This document shows, one piece after another, positions 1 through 8,131 of a stretch of DNA of 64,000 nucleotides. The translations under genes and the position numbers were made by a program. Below the pieces are notes generated by a model. The model was not told the origin of the DNA. It saw only the letters and a list, made by a program, of their open reading frames with translations, and searched no databases. Each line of letters begins with the position of its first letter. The stretch's first letter is position 1. The DNA lies in assembly GCF_000633395.1 (NCBI RefSeq), contig NZ_AYMU01000023.1, positions 1 to 64,000 of the forward strand, in the 5' to 3' direction. Source of the stretch: Pseudomonas sp. PH1b. GTDB lineage: Bacteria; Pseudomonadota; Gammaproteobacteria; Pseudomonadales; Pseudomonadaceae.

Positions 1-247
1 AGGAAACCCGGGGCGATTCATTCAGAACCATTCTGGATCATCTGAAAACAGCATGCTGGTACTCAGACAGGGACCGAATATAGGACCTTTGGCCCACGAT
101 TTATATGACCTGATGCACCCATTGGAGAAAAACCGCAGGTTTTCCCAGCCATCGGCAAACGCCAACCCGGCAGAACCCTCAGAGAGCGAGATTTCGCAGA
201 TACTGCCGTGGCGATATTTCATGCCGGTGTTTCCCCAGGTTCCTGAG

Positions 248-778
248 CTAGGAACCCACAGCCGTAGCTGTTCCTTTTCTCAAGCAAGCTCCTGTCTGCC
301 CGACATCGATAAGCCTTCTCAGATTATCGAGAATATCGAACTCCTTTACTTCTCCATCCTTAGCGATGAGGATCCCGGCTTTAGTCAGCCATAGATACCC
401 TTCCTTGCTTTGATTAGGGATGACAGTCACGACGATATTTAATGTCGGGTCCTGTGGACGACTTTCCGAAACCTTGGATTCAGAGAAATTGAAAGTCAGT
501 TCATTATCATCGCTTGGTGAAACGCTTTGCGCGCTGACAACAGGCAGCCGTGCCTTTGAAGCGGAAGGAAACTCAGCGGAATACAACACACTTCCACCCT
601 GTACCTGCTTGGTTATTCTTAAGAAATATTGCTCCAGGTCTTTCGTATTCGTTGGTGTCGTGCAGTCTTCGCCTTCAGCGGCAAAATATTCCCCCTCAAA
701 CTCATAAGAGGGCCCTTTCTCACAGGCTGCAAGGGACAGCGACACTACGCCGGCCAAAACCAACTTCCACTTCTTCAC
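248..778 (-). CDS. Putative small lipoprotein, unknown function
   Basis: The product is 176 residues from a GTG start chosen because GGAG lies eight bases upstream. The N-terminus (VKKWKLVLAGVVSLSLAAC) is a classic type II signal peptide with lipobox LAAC, so the protein should be lipidated and membrane anchored. The mature part is acidic and hydrophilic, with no domain I recognise. An in-frame ATG 13 codons upstream is possible but less well placed and would lengthen the signal peptide. The gene stands alone; no operon partner is visible. The lipoprotein call is secure in form, and the function is unknown. Confidence 0.65.
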   Translation of the reverse strand: MKKWKLVLAGVVSLSLAACEKGPSYEFEGEYFAAEGEDCTTPTNTKDLEQYFLRITKQVQGGSVLYSAEFPSASKARLPVVSAQSVSPSDDNELTFNFSESKVSESRPQDPTLNIVVTVIPNQSKEGYLWLTKAGILIAKDGEVKEFDILDNLRRLIDVGQTGACLRKGTATAVGS

Positions 779-1197
779 CGCGGTCACTCCATGATTTTCG
801 GGCGTCATTATGCGCAATGCCCCTGGCTGGTACTACCCGGCTCATGACTCGCGCAGGCGTGAATAACTGGCACCAACCTCGTCCAGCCACAAAAAACCGA
901 AACTAAATAGTGCCGAGCAAACCGCCAGAAACTCAGTACAGGATGCTGAATACAGACGTGGAAGGTTTTCGTTGAGACAAGTCTCTCTGCCAGCCAATTC
1001 CCCATAAACAATGAGCCACGCTTCAACCAACAACTACAAGAGCGCTCAATTGAATAGCACCGAGGACCTTTGAAACTTCCAGAGCACACTTCTGCCAGTG
1101 CTTCGTCGCCCTCTGCCTTTCAATGGCGCTCATTCAAAGCCTGGCAAGTTTTGTTGGGAGGGTGGAGGCAGCCATAAACTGCTCCAAAGCTGAAATA
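779..1197. other. Gene-free stretch between lipoprotein and tRNA-Thr
   Basis: About 420 bases with no convincing coding region. Short reading frames exist on both strands but lack a ribosome site, codon bias or a recognisable product. No repeat, terminator or transposase remnant was seen. The stretch at 1-247, on the other side of the lipoprotein gene, is also empty except for a weak hairpin near 129-143 (AAAACC/GGTTTT). Confidence 0.4.
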
Positions 1198-1273
1198 TGG
1201 TGCCGGAGACAGGAATCGAACCTGCGACCTTCGCGTTACGAGTGCGCTGCTCTACCGACTGAGCTACACCGGC
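1198..1273 (-). tRNA. tRNA-Thr (anticodon CGT)
   Basis: On the minus strand the sequence runs from GCCGGTGTAGCTCAG to CTCCGGCACCA with an encoded CCA. It has the D-loop TAGCTCAGTCGGTAGAGC, anticodon loop CTCGTAA (anticodon CGT, threonine) and T-arm GGTTCGATTCC. It resembles E. coli thrW. It lies downstream of pnp on the same strand, beyond the pnp terminator, so it is probably a separate unit. Confidence 0.95.
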
Positions 1274-1335
1274 GTGGGCTAAAACCTAGCACCAGTCCCC
1301 TGGGCCGGCAACCGAGAGGCTTGTAGCGCAGATAG

Positions 1336-1366
1336 CAAAACGCCCCGAACCAGTCGGGGCGTTTGC
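1336..1366 (-). terminator. Rho-independent terminator of the rimP-pnp operon
   Basis: Minus-strand stem CGCCCCG / CGGGGCG with a short loop (ACTGGTT), flanked by A and T runs (AAACGCCCC...GGGGCGTTTTGC). It sits 27 bases after the pnp stop codon and is the natural end of the long minus-strand operon. Confidence 0.85.
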
Positions 1367-1392
1367 TTGTTCAGCGTAAGGTCAAAGAGCGA

Positions 1393-3498
1393 TTAAACGC
1401 CCGAAGCCTTGGCTGCTGCCACGTCTTTGATGGACAGCTTGATACGGCCGCGGTTGTCCACGTCCAGTACCAGCACTTCCACTTCCTGACCTTCTTTGAG
1501 GATGTCGGTGACTTTCTCAACGCGAGCGTCGCTCAGCATCGAGATGTGCACCAGACCGTCCTTGCCCGGCAGGATGTTGACGAAGGCGCCGAAGTCGACG
1601 ATGCGCTCAACCTTGCCGACGTAGATCTTGCCGATCTCGGCTTCCGCGGTGATGCCCAGAACGCGCTGACGCGCGGCCTCTGCAGCTTCCTTGGTTTCGC
1701 CGAAGATCTTGATCGAGCCGTCGTCTTCGATGTCGATCGAAGCCTTGGTCTCTTCGCAGATCGCACGAATGGTGGCGCCGCCTTTACCGATGACATCACG
1801 GATTTTGTCGGTGTCGATCTTCATCGCGATCATGGTCGGAGCGTTGGCCGACAGTTCGGTACGCGACTGGCCAATGATCTGGTTCATCTGGCCGAGGATG
1901 TTCAGGCGAGCTTCCAGGGCCTGGCCCAGGGCGATCTCCATGATTTCTTCGGTGATGCCCTTGATCTTGATGTCCATCTGCAGCGCGGTCACGCCTTTGG
2001 CGGTACCGGCTACCTTGAAGTCCATGTCGCCCAGGTGGTCTTCGTCACCCAGGATGTCGGTCAGGACGGCGAACTTCTCGCCCTCTTTAACCAGGCCCAT
2101 GGCGATACCGGCAACCGGCGCCTTCATCGGTACACCCGCGTCCATCAGGGCCAGGGAAGCACCGCAAACGGAAGCCATGGAGCTGGAACCGTTGGACTCG
2201 GTGATTTCCGAAACCACACGGATGGTGTACGGGAACACGTCAGCGGCTGGCAGCATGGCCTGGACCGAACGACGAGCCAGACGGCCGTGGCCGATTTCAC
2301 GACGACCAGCGCCGCCCATGCGACCACACTCGCCCACCGAGAACGGAGGGAAGTTGTAGTGCAGCATGAAGGGGTCTTTCTTCTCGCCTTCCAGGGTGTC
2401 CAGCAGCTGTGCGTCACGGGCAGTACCCAGGGTCGCAACGACCAGGGCCTGGGTTTCGCCACGGGTGAACAGGGCCGAACCGTGAGTCTTCGGCAAAACG
2501 CCGACTTCAATGTTCAGCGGACGTACGGTGCGAGTGTCGCGGCCGTCGATACGTGGCTTGCCGTTAACGATGTTTTCGCGAACGGTGCGGTATTCGATCT
2601 CGCCGAAAGCCGCTTTGACTTCGCTGGCGGAAGGCTGGCCTTCTTCACCGGACAGCTTGGCGACCACTTGGTCTTTCAGCTCGCCCAGACGGGCATAGCG
2701 ATCGGCCTTGACGGTAATGGTGTAGGCCTGGGAGATGGCTTCGCCGAACTCGGCACGGATAGCGCCCAGCAGTGCGGTGGCTTCTGGAGCAGCAGCCCAG
2801 TCCCAAGTCGGCTTGGCAGCTTCGGCGGCCAGCTCTTTGACAGCCTTGATCACCGACTGGAATTCGTCGTGGGCGAACAGTACGGCGCCCAGCATCTGGT
2901 CTTCGGTCAGCTCTTTGGCTTCCGATTCAACCATCAGTACGGCTTCTTCGGTACCGGCCACGACCATGTCCAGGCTAGATGCCTGAAGCTGCTCGTAGGT
3001 CGGGTTCAGCAGGTAGCCGGTGCTTTCGTGGAATGCCACGCGAGCGGCGCCGATCGGGCCGTCGAAAGGAATGCCGGAGATCGCCAGGGCAGCCGAGGTA
3101 CCGATCATCGCAGCGATGTCCGGATCGGTCTTCTTGCTGGTGGAAACCACGGTGCAGACAACCTGCACTTCGTTCATGAAGCCTTCTGGGAACAGAGGGC
3201 GGATCGGACGGTCGATCAGACGCGAGGTCAGGGTTTCTTTCTCGGAAGGACGGCCTTCACGCTTGAAGAAACCGCCAGGGATCTTACCGGCAGCGTAAGT
3301 CTTTTCCTGGTAGTGAACAGACAGAGGGAAGAAACCCTTGCCTGGATCGGCTTGCTTGGCGCCAACCACGGTCACCAATACGCTGACGTCGTCGTCAACG
3401 GTGACCAATACTGCGCCGGAGGCCTGACGGGCGATGCGGCCAGTCTCGAGGGTAACGGTCGACTGACCGAACTGGAATTTTTTGATTACCGGGTTCAC
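1393..3498 (-). CDS. pnp: Polyribonucleotide nucleotidyltransferase (PNPase)
   Basis: This 701-residue protein has normal length for PNPase, the phosphorolytic 3'-5' exoribonuclease of the RNA degradosome. It has two RNase PH-type domains (roughly 1-230 and 310-540) joined by an alpha-helical linker, then a KH domain (RDVIGKGGATIRAI, about 553-612) and a C-terminal S1 domain (IGKIYVGKVERIVDFGAFV, about 620-690). The motif FTRGETQALVVATLG of the second core domain is intact. It is the last gene of the operon, after rpsO, as in most gammaproteobacteria. In E. coli PNPase represses its own mRNA after RNase III cuts the rpsO-pnp spacer; a hairpin in the corresponding place here would allow the same. 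Confidence 0.98.
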   Translation of the reverse strand: MNPVIKKFQFGQSTVTLETGRIARQASGAVLVTVDDDVSVLVTVVGAKQADPGKGFFPLSVHYQEKTYAAGKIPGGFFKREGRPSEKETLTSRLIDRPIRPLFPEGFMNEVQVVCTVVSTSKKTDPDIAAMIGTSAALAISGIPFDGPIGAARVAFHESTGYLLNPTYEQLQASSLDMVVAGTEEAVLMVESEAKELTEDQMLGAVLFAHDEFQSVIKAVKELAAEAAKPTWDWAAAPEATALLGAIRAEFGEAISQAYTITVKADRYARLGELKDQVVAKLSGEEGQPSASEVKAAFGEIEYRTVRENIVNGKPRIDGRDTRTVRPLNIEVGVLPKTHGSALFTRGETQALVVATLGTARDAQLLDTLEGEKKDPFMLHYNFPPFSVGECGRMGGAGRREIGHGRLARRSVQAMLPAADVFPYTIRVVSEITESNGSSSMASVCGASLALMDAGVPMKAPVAGIAMGLVKEGEKFAVLTDILGDEDHLGDMDFKVAGTAKGVTALQMDIKIKGITEEIMEIALGQALEARLNILGQMNQIIGQSRTELSANAPTMIAMKIDTDKIRDVIGKGGATIRAICEETKASIDIEDDGSIKIFGETKEAAEAARQRVLGITAEAEIGKIYVGKVERIVDFGAFVNILPGKDGLVHISMLSDARVEKVTDILKEGQEVEVLVLDVDNRGRIKLSIKDVAAAKASGV

Positions 3499-3627
3499 GG
3501 TGTCCTACCTTCTTTGTGGCTCTTGGGGAAACTTGCTTCTTGCGAAATTCTTGGGCAATGCGGGGAATCGGCCCAGCCTTTGTCCAGGTAAAACGGTGCT
3601 GCAGATAAAACTTGAGGCTGGGAGCCT

Positions 3628-3662
3628 GCCATACGCCGGCGGAAAAACCGCTGACGCATGGC
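3628..3662 (-). promoter_or_regulatory. Hairpin in rpsO-pnp spacer, possible RNase III site
   Basis: The spacer transcript can fold into a long imperfect hairpin: outer GCCAT/ATGGC and inner CAGCGG/CCGCCG-type pairs around an A/T-rich loop. There is no U-tract, so it is not a simple terminator. Its place between rpsO and pnp matches the E. coli RNase III processing site used in pnp autoregulation. The structure is seen in the sequence; the role is inferred. Confidence 0.45.
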
Positions 3663-3692
3663 AAACAACCAACCTCATAGCGCAATCGCTGA

Positions 3693-3962
3693 TTAGCGAC
3701 GCAGACCCAGACGACCGATCAGGGTGCTGTAACGGCTCAGGTCCTTGCCTTTCAGGTAGTCCAGCAGCTTACGACGCTGGTTTACCATGCGGATCAGGCC
3801 ACGACGGGAGTGGTGGTCTTTACCGTTGGCCTTGAAGTGACCTTGCAGTTTGTTGATGTTGGCGGTCAGCAGTGCAACTTGCACTTCTGGCGAACCAGTG
3901 TCACCAACAGCTTGCTGGTAGTCGGTTACGATCTGAGCTTTTTCTTCAACGCTGAGTGCCAT
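3693..3962 (-). CDS. rpsO: 30S ribosomal protein S15
   Basis: This 89-residue protein begins MALSVEEKAQIVTDYQ, the usual S15 start, and has the standard length. It keeps the 16S rRNA-binding signatures GDTGSPEVQVALLT and HHSRRGL, and ends GRLGLRR. S15 binds the central domain of 16S rRNA early in 30S assembly and often represses its own mRNA. The start was set at ATG 3962 with AAGGA upstream; longer in-frame extensions run through the structured leader and are not homologous. It lies between truB and pnp. Confidence 0.98.
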   Translation of the reverse strand: MALSVEEKAQIVTDYQQAVGDTGSPEVQVALLTANINKLQGHFKANGKDHHSRRGLIRMVNQRRKLLDYLKGKDLSRYSTLIGRLGLRR

Positions 3963-3982
3963 GTGGGCATTCCTTATATCAG

Positions 3983-4004
3983 GAAACTGTTCAAGAACAG
4001 TTTC
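3983..4004 (-). promoter_or_regulatory. Perfect hairpin in the rpsO leader
   Basis: Ten-base arms GAAACTGTTC and GAACAGTTTC form a near loopless palindrome about 20 bases upstream of the rpsO start, just ahead of its SD (AAGGA). A smaller GGGA..TCCC stem lies at 4014-4025. Leaders of rpsO are known S15 autoregulatory sites, so this may be part of such a site or a processing stem. No U-tract is present. Confidence 0.5.
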
Positions 4005-4102
4005 AACAGGCCAGGGACAAATCCCTGTATCTAAAAATGAGTAGTGACCGTGCCTGCTAACAGCCACCCTCTCCAACCTGCTATGACACAGGCTGGTTCC
4101 GG

Positions 4103-5020
4103 TCATTCTGACCGAATCAAGCGACGCGGCGCGATGCGCCCGTCTTCGCTCACTTCACCGATACCGATGAAGCGACCGTTGTGATCCTGTACCCGAACCA
4201 TGCCGAACTTCGGGGCATCGGGAGCGCGAACTGGCTGGCCGTTGAGCCAATAGAACGCGCTGTGTTCCGAGAACTGCAGCAGCGGCCAATCCAGCAAGCC
4301 GCTGTCCGATGGCATGAGGAAGCGGTCTACCGCTTCGTTGCCGCCTTCGGCATGTACAGCTTCAAGCTCTTCCAGAGTGACCGTCTGGGCCAGGCTGAAA
4401 GGTCCGGCCTGGGTCCGTCGCAGCTCTGCAACGTAGGCACCGCAGCCGAGTTTTTCACCAATATCCTCCACCAGGGTGCGGATATAGGTGCCTTTGCTGC
4501 AGTCCACCGCCAGACGGGCAGTGTCGCCTTCACAGGCGAGTAATTCCAAGCGCGCAATAGTAACAGAACGCGGTTCGCGCTCCACTACTTCCCCTGCGCG
4601 AGCCAGTTTGTACAGCGGCTGGCCATCACGCTTGAGGGCGGAGTACATCGGCGGTATCTGTTTGATTTCACCGCGAAATTCCGGCAATACCGCTTCAATA
4701 TCGGTACGACCAACGGTCACCGGCCGCTCCAGCAAAACTTCGCCTTCGGCATCGGCGGTGGTGGTGGTCTTGCCCATCTGCATCAGGGTTTCATAACCCT
4801 TGTCGGAATCGAGCAGGTATTGCGAGAACTTAGTGGCTTCACCAAAGCACAACGGCAGAACACCGGTGGCCAAGGGGTCGAGGCTGCCGGTATGACCGGC
4901 CTTCTCGGCATTGAGCAACCAACGGACCTTTTGCAGCGCCGCGTTGGAAGTGAAGCCCAGGGGCTTGTCCAGCAGGATGATGCCGCTGACGTTACGACGG
5001 ATACGCTTGACCTGAGCCAC
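4103..5020 (-). CDS. truB: tRNA pseudouridine(55) synthase TruB
   Basis: A 305-residue enzyme that makes pseudouridine 55 in the T-loop of tRNAs. The catalytic motif is GHTGSLDPLATGVL (about residues 42-55), with the catalytic Asp in SLDPLA. The KLARAGEVVEREPR and CSKGTYIRTLVEDIG motifs are also typical, and the C-terminus carries a PUA-like region. It starts three bases after rbfA stops, so the two are likely translationally coupled. Confidence 0.97.
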   Translation of the reverse strand: MAQVKRIRRNVSGIILLDKPLGFTSNAALQKVRWLLNAEKAGHTGSLDPLATGVLPLCFGEATKFSQYLLDSDKGYETLMQMGKTTTTADAEGEVLLERPVTVGRTDIEAVLPEFRGEIKQIPPMYSALKRDGQPLYKLARAGEVVEREPRSVTIARLELLACEGDTARLAVDCSKGTYIRTLVEDIGEKLGCGAYVAELRRTQAGPFSLAQTVTLEELEAVHAEGGNEAVDRFLMPSDSGLLDWPLLQFSEHSAFYWLNGQPVRAPDAPKFGMVRVQDHNGRFIGIGEVSEDGRIAPRRLIRSE

Positions 5021-5023
5021 CGC

Positions 5024-5425
5024 TTACTCCTTGGCGTCTTCAGGGGCTGGCGCGTCGCCATGCTGGCTGTCTTCAGCCACGGCACGCTCGATCAGGGCCG
5101 ACAGGTGCGCCCCGCGGGCCACGCTCTCGTCGTAATGGAAGTGCAGTTGCGGCACGCTGCGCAGCTTCATTTCGCGGGCCAACTGCATGCGCAGGAAGCC
5201 TGCGGCCGAGTTCAGCACCTTGATGCTCTGGGCGATCTCTTCGGCGTTTTCCTGGCCCATCACAGTGATGAAGATCTTCGCGTGACCGACGTCGCGGCTG
5301 ACTTCCACAGCGGTGATAGTCACCAGGCCGACGCGTGGATCCTTGACTTCACGACGGATCAGTTGCGCCAGCTCACGCTGCATCTGATCACCGATACGTT
5401 GGGTACGGCTGTATTCTTTTGCCAT
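5024..5425 (-). CDS. rbfA: 30S ribosome-binding factor A
   Basis: A 133-residue KH-fold protein starting MAKEYSRTQRIGDQMQREL. It helps mature the 16S rRNA 5' end and acts in cold adaptation. The core LIRREVKDPRVG and the AKIFITV strand are typical of the family, followed by an acidic tail (EDSQHGDAPAPEDAKE). It lies between infB and truB, the classical order. Confidence 0.97.
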   Translation of the reverse strand: MAKEYSRTQRIGDQMQRELAQLIRREVKDPRVGLVTITAVEVSRDVGHAKIFITVMGQENAEEIAQSIKVLNSAAGFLRMQLAREMKLRSVPQLHFHYDESVARGAHLSALIERAVAEDSQHGDAPAPEDAKE

Positions 5426-5479
5426 GTCTTGTTACCTGTTACTGCCCCACGGTGAAACCCGTGTGGTCTGAAAGCGGCA

Positions 5480-5513
5480 AACGCCCGGCCTGACGGAAGC
5501 CAGACCGGGCGTT
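5480..5513 (-). terminator. GC-rich hairpin between infB and rbfA
   Basis: Arms AACGCCCGG / CCGGGCGTT pair around a 16-base loop, followed on the minus strand by only TTTGCC. It could be a weak internal terminator or an mRNA processing or stability stem, since the operon continues into rbfA. Confidence 0.4.
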
Positions 5514-5584
5514 GCGTTTAGAATCCGCTGGAGGCGCCGTGCAATTGCATGGGGCTGACCACCAGGGCTCTTGAAGTGCGCGAG

Positions 5585-8104
5585 TTAGAGGCTGCGAGCA
5601 ACCTGGACCTTCTCGAAGACTTCGATCTTGTCGCCGACTTTGACGTCGTTGTAGCTCTTCACGCCGATACCGCATTCCATGCCGGCACGCACTTCGGAAG
5701 CGTCATCCTTGAAGCGGCGCAGGGATTCCAGCTCGCCTTCGAAGATAACGATGTCTTCGCGCAGTACGCGGATTGGACGGTTACGGTGCACGACACCTTC
5801 GATGACCATGCAACCGGCGATCGCGCCAAACTTCGGCGAGCGGAACACGTCGCGAACTTCGGCAACACCCAGGATGTTCTCCCGAACGTCGCTGCCCAGC
5901 ATACCGGTCAGGGCTTTCTTGACGTCTTCGATGATGTCGTAGATCACGTTGTAGTAACGCATATCCAGACCTTCCTGCTCGACGATCTTGCGTGCGCCAG
6001 CATCGGCACGCACGTTGAAGCCGAACAGTACTGCGTTGGAGGCCAGTGCCAGGTTGGCGTCGCTCTCGGTGATACCACCGACGCCGCCGCCGACTACGCG
6101 CACTTGCACTTCGTCGTTGCCCAGGCCATTCAGAGCGCCTTGCAGCGCTTCCAACGAACCACGGACGTCAGATTTGAGGACGATGTTAAGCGTCTTCTTC
6201 TCTTCCTGGCCCATGTTCTCGAAGATGTTTTCCAGCTTGCCGGCGTGAGCACGGGCCAGCTTGACTTCACGGAACTTGCCTTGACGGAACAGAGCCACTT
6301 CACGGGCTTTCTTCTCGTCGGCCACTACGCTCATCTCGTCGCCAGCGTCCGGGGTACCGTCCAGGCCGAGGATCTCGACCGGGATGGAAGGACCGGCTTC
6401 CTTGATCGGCTTGCCGTTCTCGTCGAGCATGGCGCGCACGCGGCCATAGTTCGAACCGACCAGCACCATGTCGCCTTGGCGCAGGGTACCGTCTTGAACC
6501 AGAACGGTGGCAACCGGGCCACGGCCCTTGTCCAGGCGGGACTCAACCACCACACCACGGCCAGGAGCCGAAGGAGTGGCCTTGAGTTCCAGGACTTCGG
6601 CCTGCAGCAGTACAGCTTCCAGCAGGTCGTCGACACCTGTACCCATTTTCGCGGAAACCGGTACGAATGGAGTATCGCCACCCCAATCCTCGGACGTTAC
6701 GCCGTGAACCGAAAGCTCACTGCGGATACGGTCCAGGTCGGCGCCCGGCTTGTCGATCTTGTTCACTGCGACAACCAGCGGTACGCCAGCGGCCTGAGCG
6801 TGCTGAACGGCTTCAACGGTTTGCGGCATCACGCCGTCGTCCGCTGCAACCACCAGGATCACGATGTCGGTCGCCTTGGCACCACGGGCACGCATCGCGG
6901 TAAACGCGGCGTGACCAGGGGTATCGAGGAAGGTGACCATGCCGCGCTCGGTTTCTACGTGGTAGGCACCGATGTGCTGGGTAATGCCACCGGCTTCGCC
7001 CGCGGCCACTTTGGCGCGACGGATGTAGTCCAGCAACGAGGTCTTACCGTGGTCAACGTGGCCCATTACAGTCACGACCGGCGCACGGGCAACCGCTTCA
7101 CCTTCGAACTTCAGGGACTCGGCCAGGGAATCTTCCAGGGCGGTATCGCTGACCAGGGTCACTTTGTGGCCCAGTTCTTCAGCAACCAGTTGGGCAGTTT
7201 CCTGATCCAGTACCTGGTTGATGGTGGCTGGAGTACCCAGCTTGAACATGAACTTGATGATTTCAGCAGCCTTGACCGACATCTGCTGGGCGAGATCGCC
7301 CACAGTGATGGTCTCGCCGATCTTCACTTCGCGCACGACAGGGCCGGTAGGGCTCTGGAAACCGTGGGCGTTGCGCTTCTTCAGCTTGGCCTTGCCGCGA
7401 CCACCACGACGGAAACCGTCGCTTTCTTCGTCGGTAGTGCGTGGAGCCACGCGTGGCGCCGGCGCCTTTTCCTTGACCGAAGCACGGTGCGGAGCGTTTT
7501 TGCGCTCACCGTCACTGTTGCCACGACGATTGCTATCGTCGCTGCGAGGCTTGTCAGGGCGACGTGGTTCTTCGCGCTTGCGGGCGTCCGCTGCTGGAGC
7601 AGGTGCCGCTGCCGGTGCGTCTTGCACAGGTTCGGCAGCCACAGGAGCAGGAGCTGCCACTGCTTCGGCCACTGCTGGCTGAGCAGCTGCTGGCTGGCGA
7701 CGCGCTTCTTCTTCGGCGCGACGCTTGGCTTCTTCTTCAGCCTTCTGACGGGCAGCATTCTCTACTGCGCGACGTTCTTCCAGTTCACGTTGACGCTCGG
7801 CTTCGATTTCTTCCGGGCTGCGCTGCACGAAGACTTTCTTCTTGCGCACTTCAACGCTGATGCTCTTGCTGCCGGCAACACGCAGGGTGCTGGTGGTCTT
7901 GCGCTGCAAAGTGATCTTGCGTGGTTCTTCCACTTTCGCCTTGTGGCTGCTCTTCAAATGAGTCAGCAAGGATTGCTTCTCACTGTCGCTCACATGTTCC
8001 TCGGCGGCGGTGTGCGGCAGACCTGCCTCACGCATCTGCTGCAGCAGGCGCTCTACCGGTGTTTTGACCTCATCGGCCAGTTGTTTCACCGTGACTTGCG
8101 TCAT
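5585..8104 (-). CDS. infB: Translation initiation factor IF-2
   Basis: This 839-residue GTPase delivers fMet-tRNA to the 30S subunit. The N-terminal IF2_N domain (MTQVTVKQLADEVKTPVERLL) is followed by a long charged, Ala/Pro-rich linker (about 90-260) and a second IF2_N-like region. The G domain has VMGHVDHGKTSLLD, DTPGHAAF and NKIDKP, and is followed by the beta-barrel and C1/C2 domains. The length fits Pseudomonas IF-2. Whether internal starts give shorter isoforms, as in E. coli, cannot be settled by eye. It starts 27 bases after nusA. Confidence 0.98.
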   Translation of the reverse strand: MTQVTVKQLADEVKTPVERLLQQMREAGLPHTAAEEHVSDSEKQSLLTHLKSSHKAKVEEPRKITLQRKTTSTLRVAGSKSISVEVRKKKVFVQRSPEEIEAERQRELEERRAVENAARQKAEEEAKRRAEEEARRQPAAAQPAVAEAVAAPAPVAAEPVQDAPAAAPAPAADARKREEPRRPDKPRSDDSNRRGNSDGERKNAPHRASVKEKAPAPRVAPRTTDEESDGFRRGGRGKAKLKKRNAHGFQSPTGPVVREVKIGETITVGDLAQQMSVKAAEIIKFMFKLGTPATINQVLDQETAQLVAEELGHKVTLVSDTALEDSLAESLKFEGEAVARAPVVTVMGHVDHGKTSLLDYIRRAKVAAGEAGGITQHIGAYHVETERGMVTFLDTPGHAAFTAMRARGAKATDIVILVVAADDGVMPQTVEAVQHAQAAGVPLVVAVNKIDKPGADLDRIRSELSVHGVTSEDWGGDTPFVPVSAKMGTGVDDLLEAVLLQAEVLELKATPSAPGRGVVVESRLDKGRGPVATVLVQDGTLRQGDMVLVGSNYGRVRAMLDENGKPIKEAGPSIPVEILGLDGTPDAGDEMSVVADEKKAREVALFRQGKFREVKLARAHAGKLENIFENMGQEEKKTLNIVLKSDVRGSLEALQGALNGLGNDEVQVRVVGGGVGGITESDANLALASNAVLFGFNVRADAGARKIVEQEGLDMRYYNVIYDIIEDVKKALTGMLGSDVRENILGVAEVRDVFRSPKFGAIAGCMVIEGVVHRNRPIRVLREDIVIFEGELESLRRFKDDASEVRAGMECGIGVKSYNDVKVGDKIEVFEKVQVARSL

Positions 8105-8131
8105 GCACTTCTCTCCTCAGGCCGCGCCTAA

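Noticed and set aside
1123..1326. Frame with RRQESNLRPSRYECAALPTELHRRG
   Set aside because: Artefact of the tRNA-Thr complement.
1363..3591. Long plus-strand reading frame opposite pnp
   Set aside because: It mirrors the third-codon-position GC bias of pnp and encodes a low-complexity His/Gln/Asp-rich product with no ribosome site.
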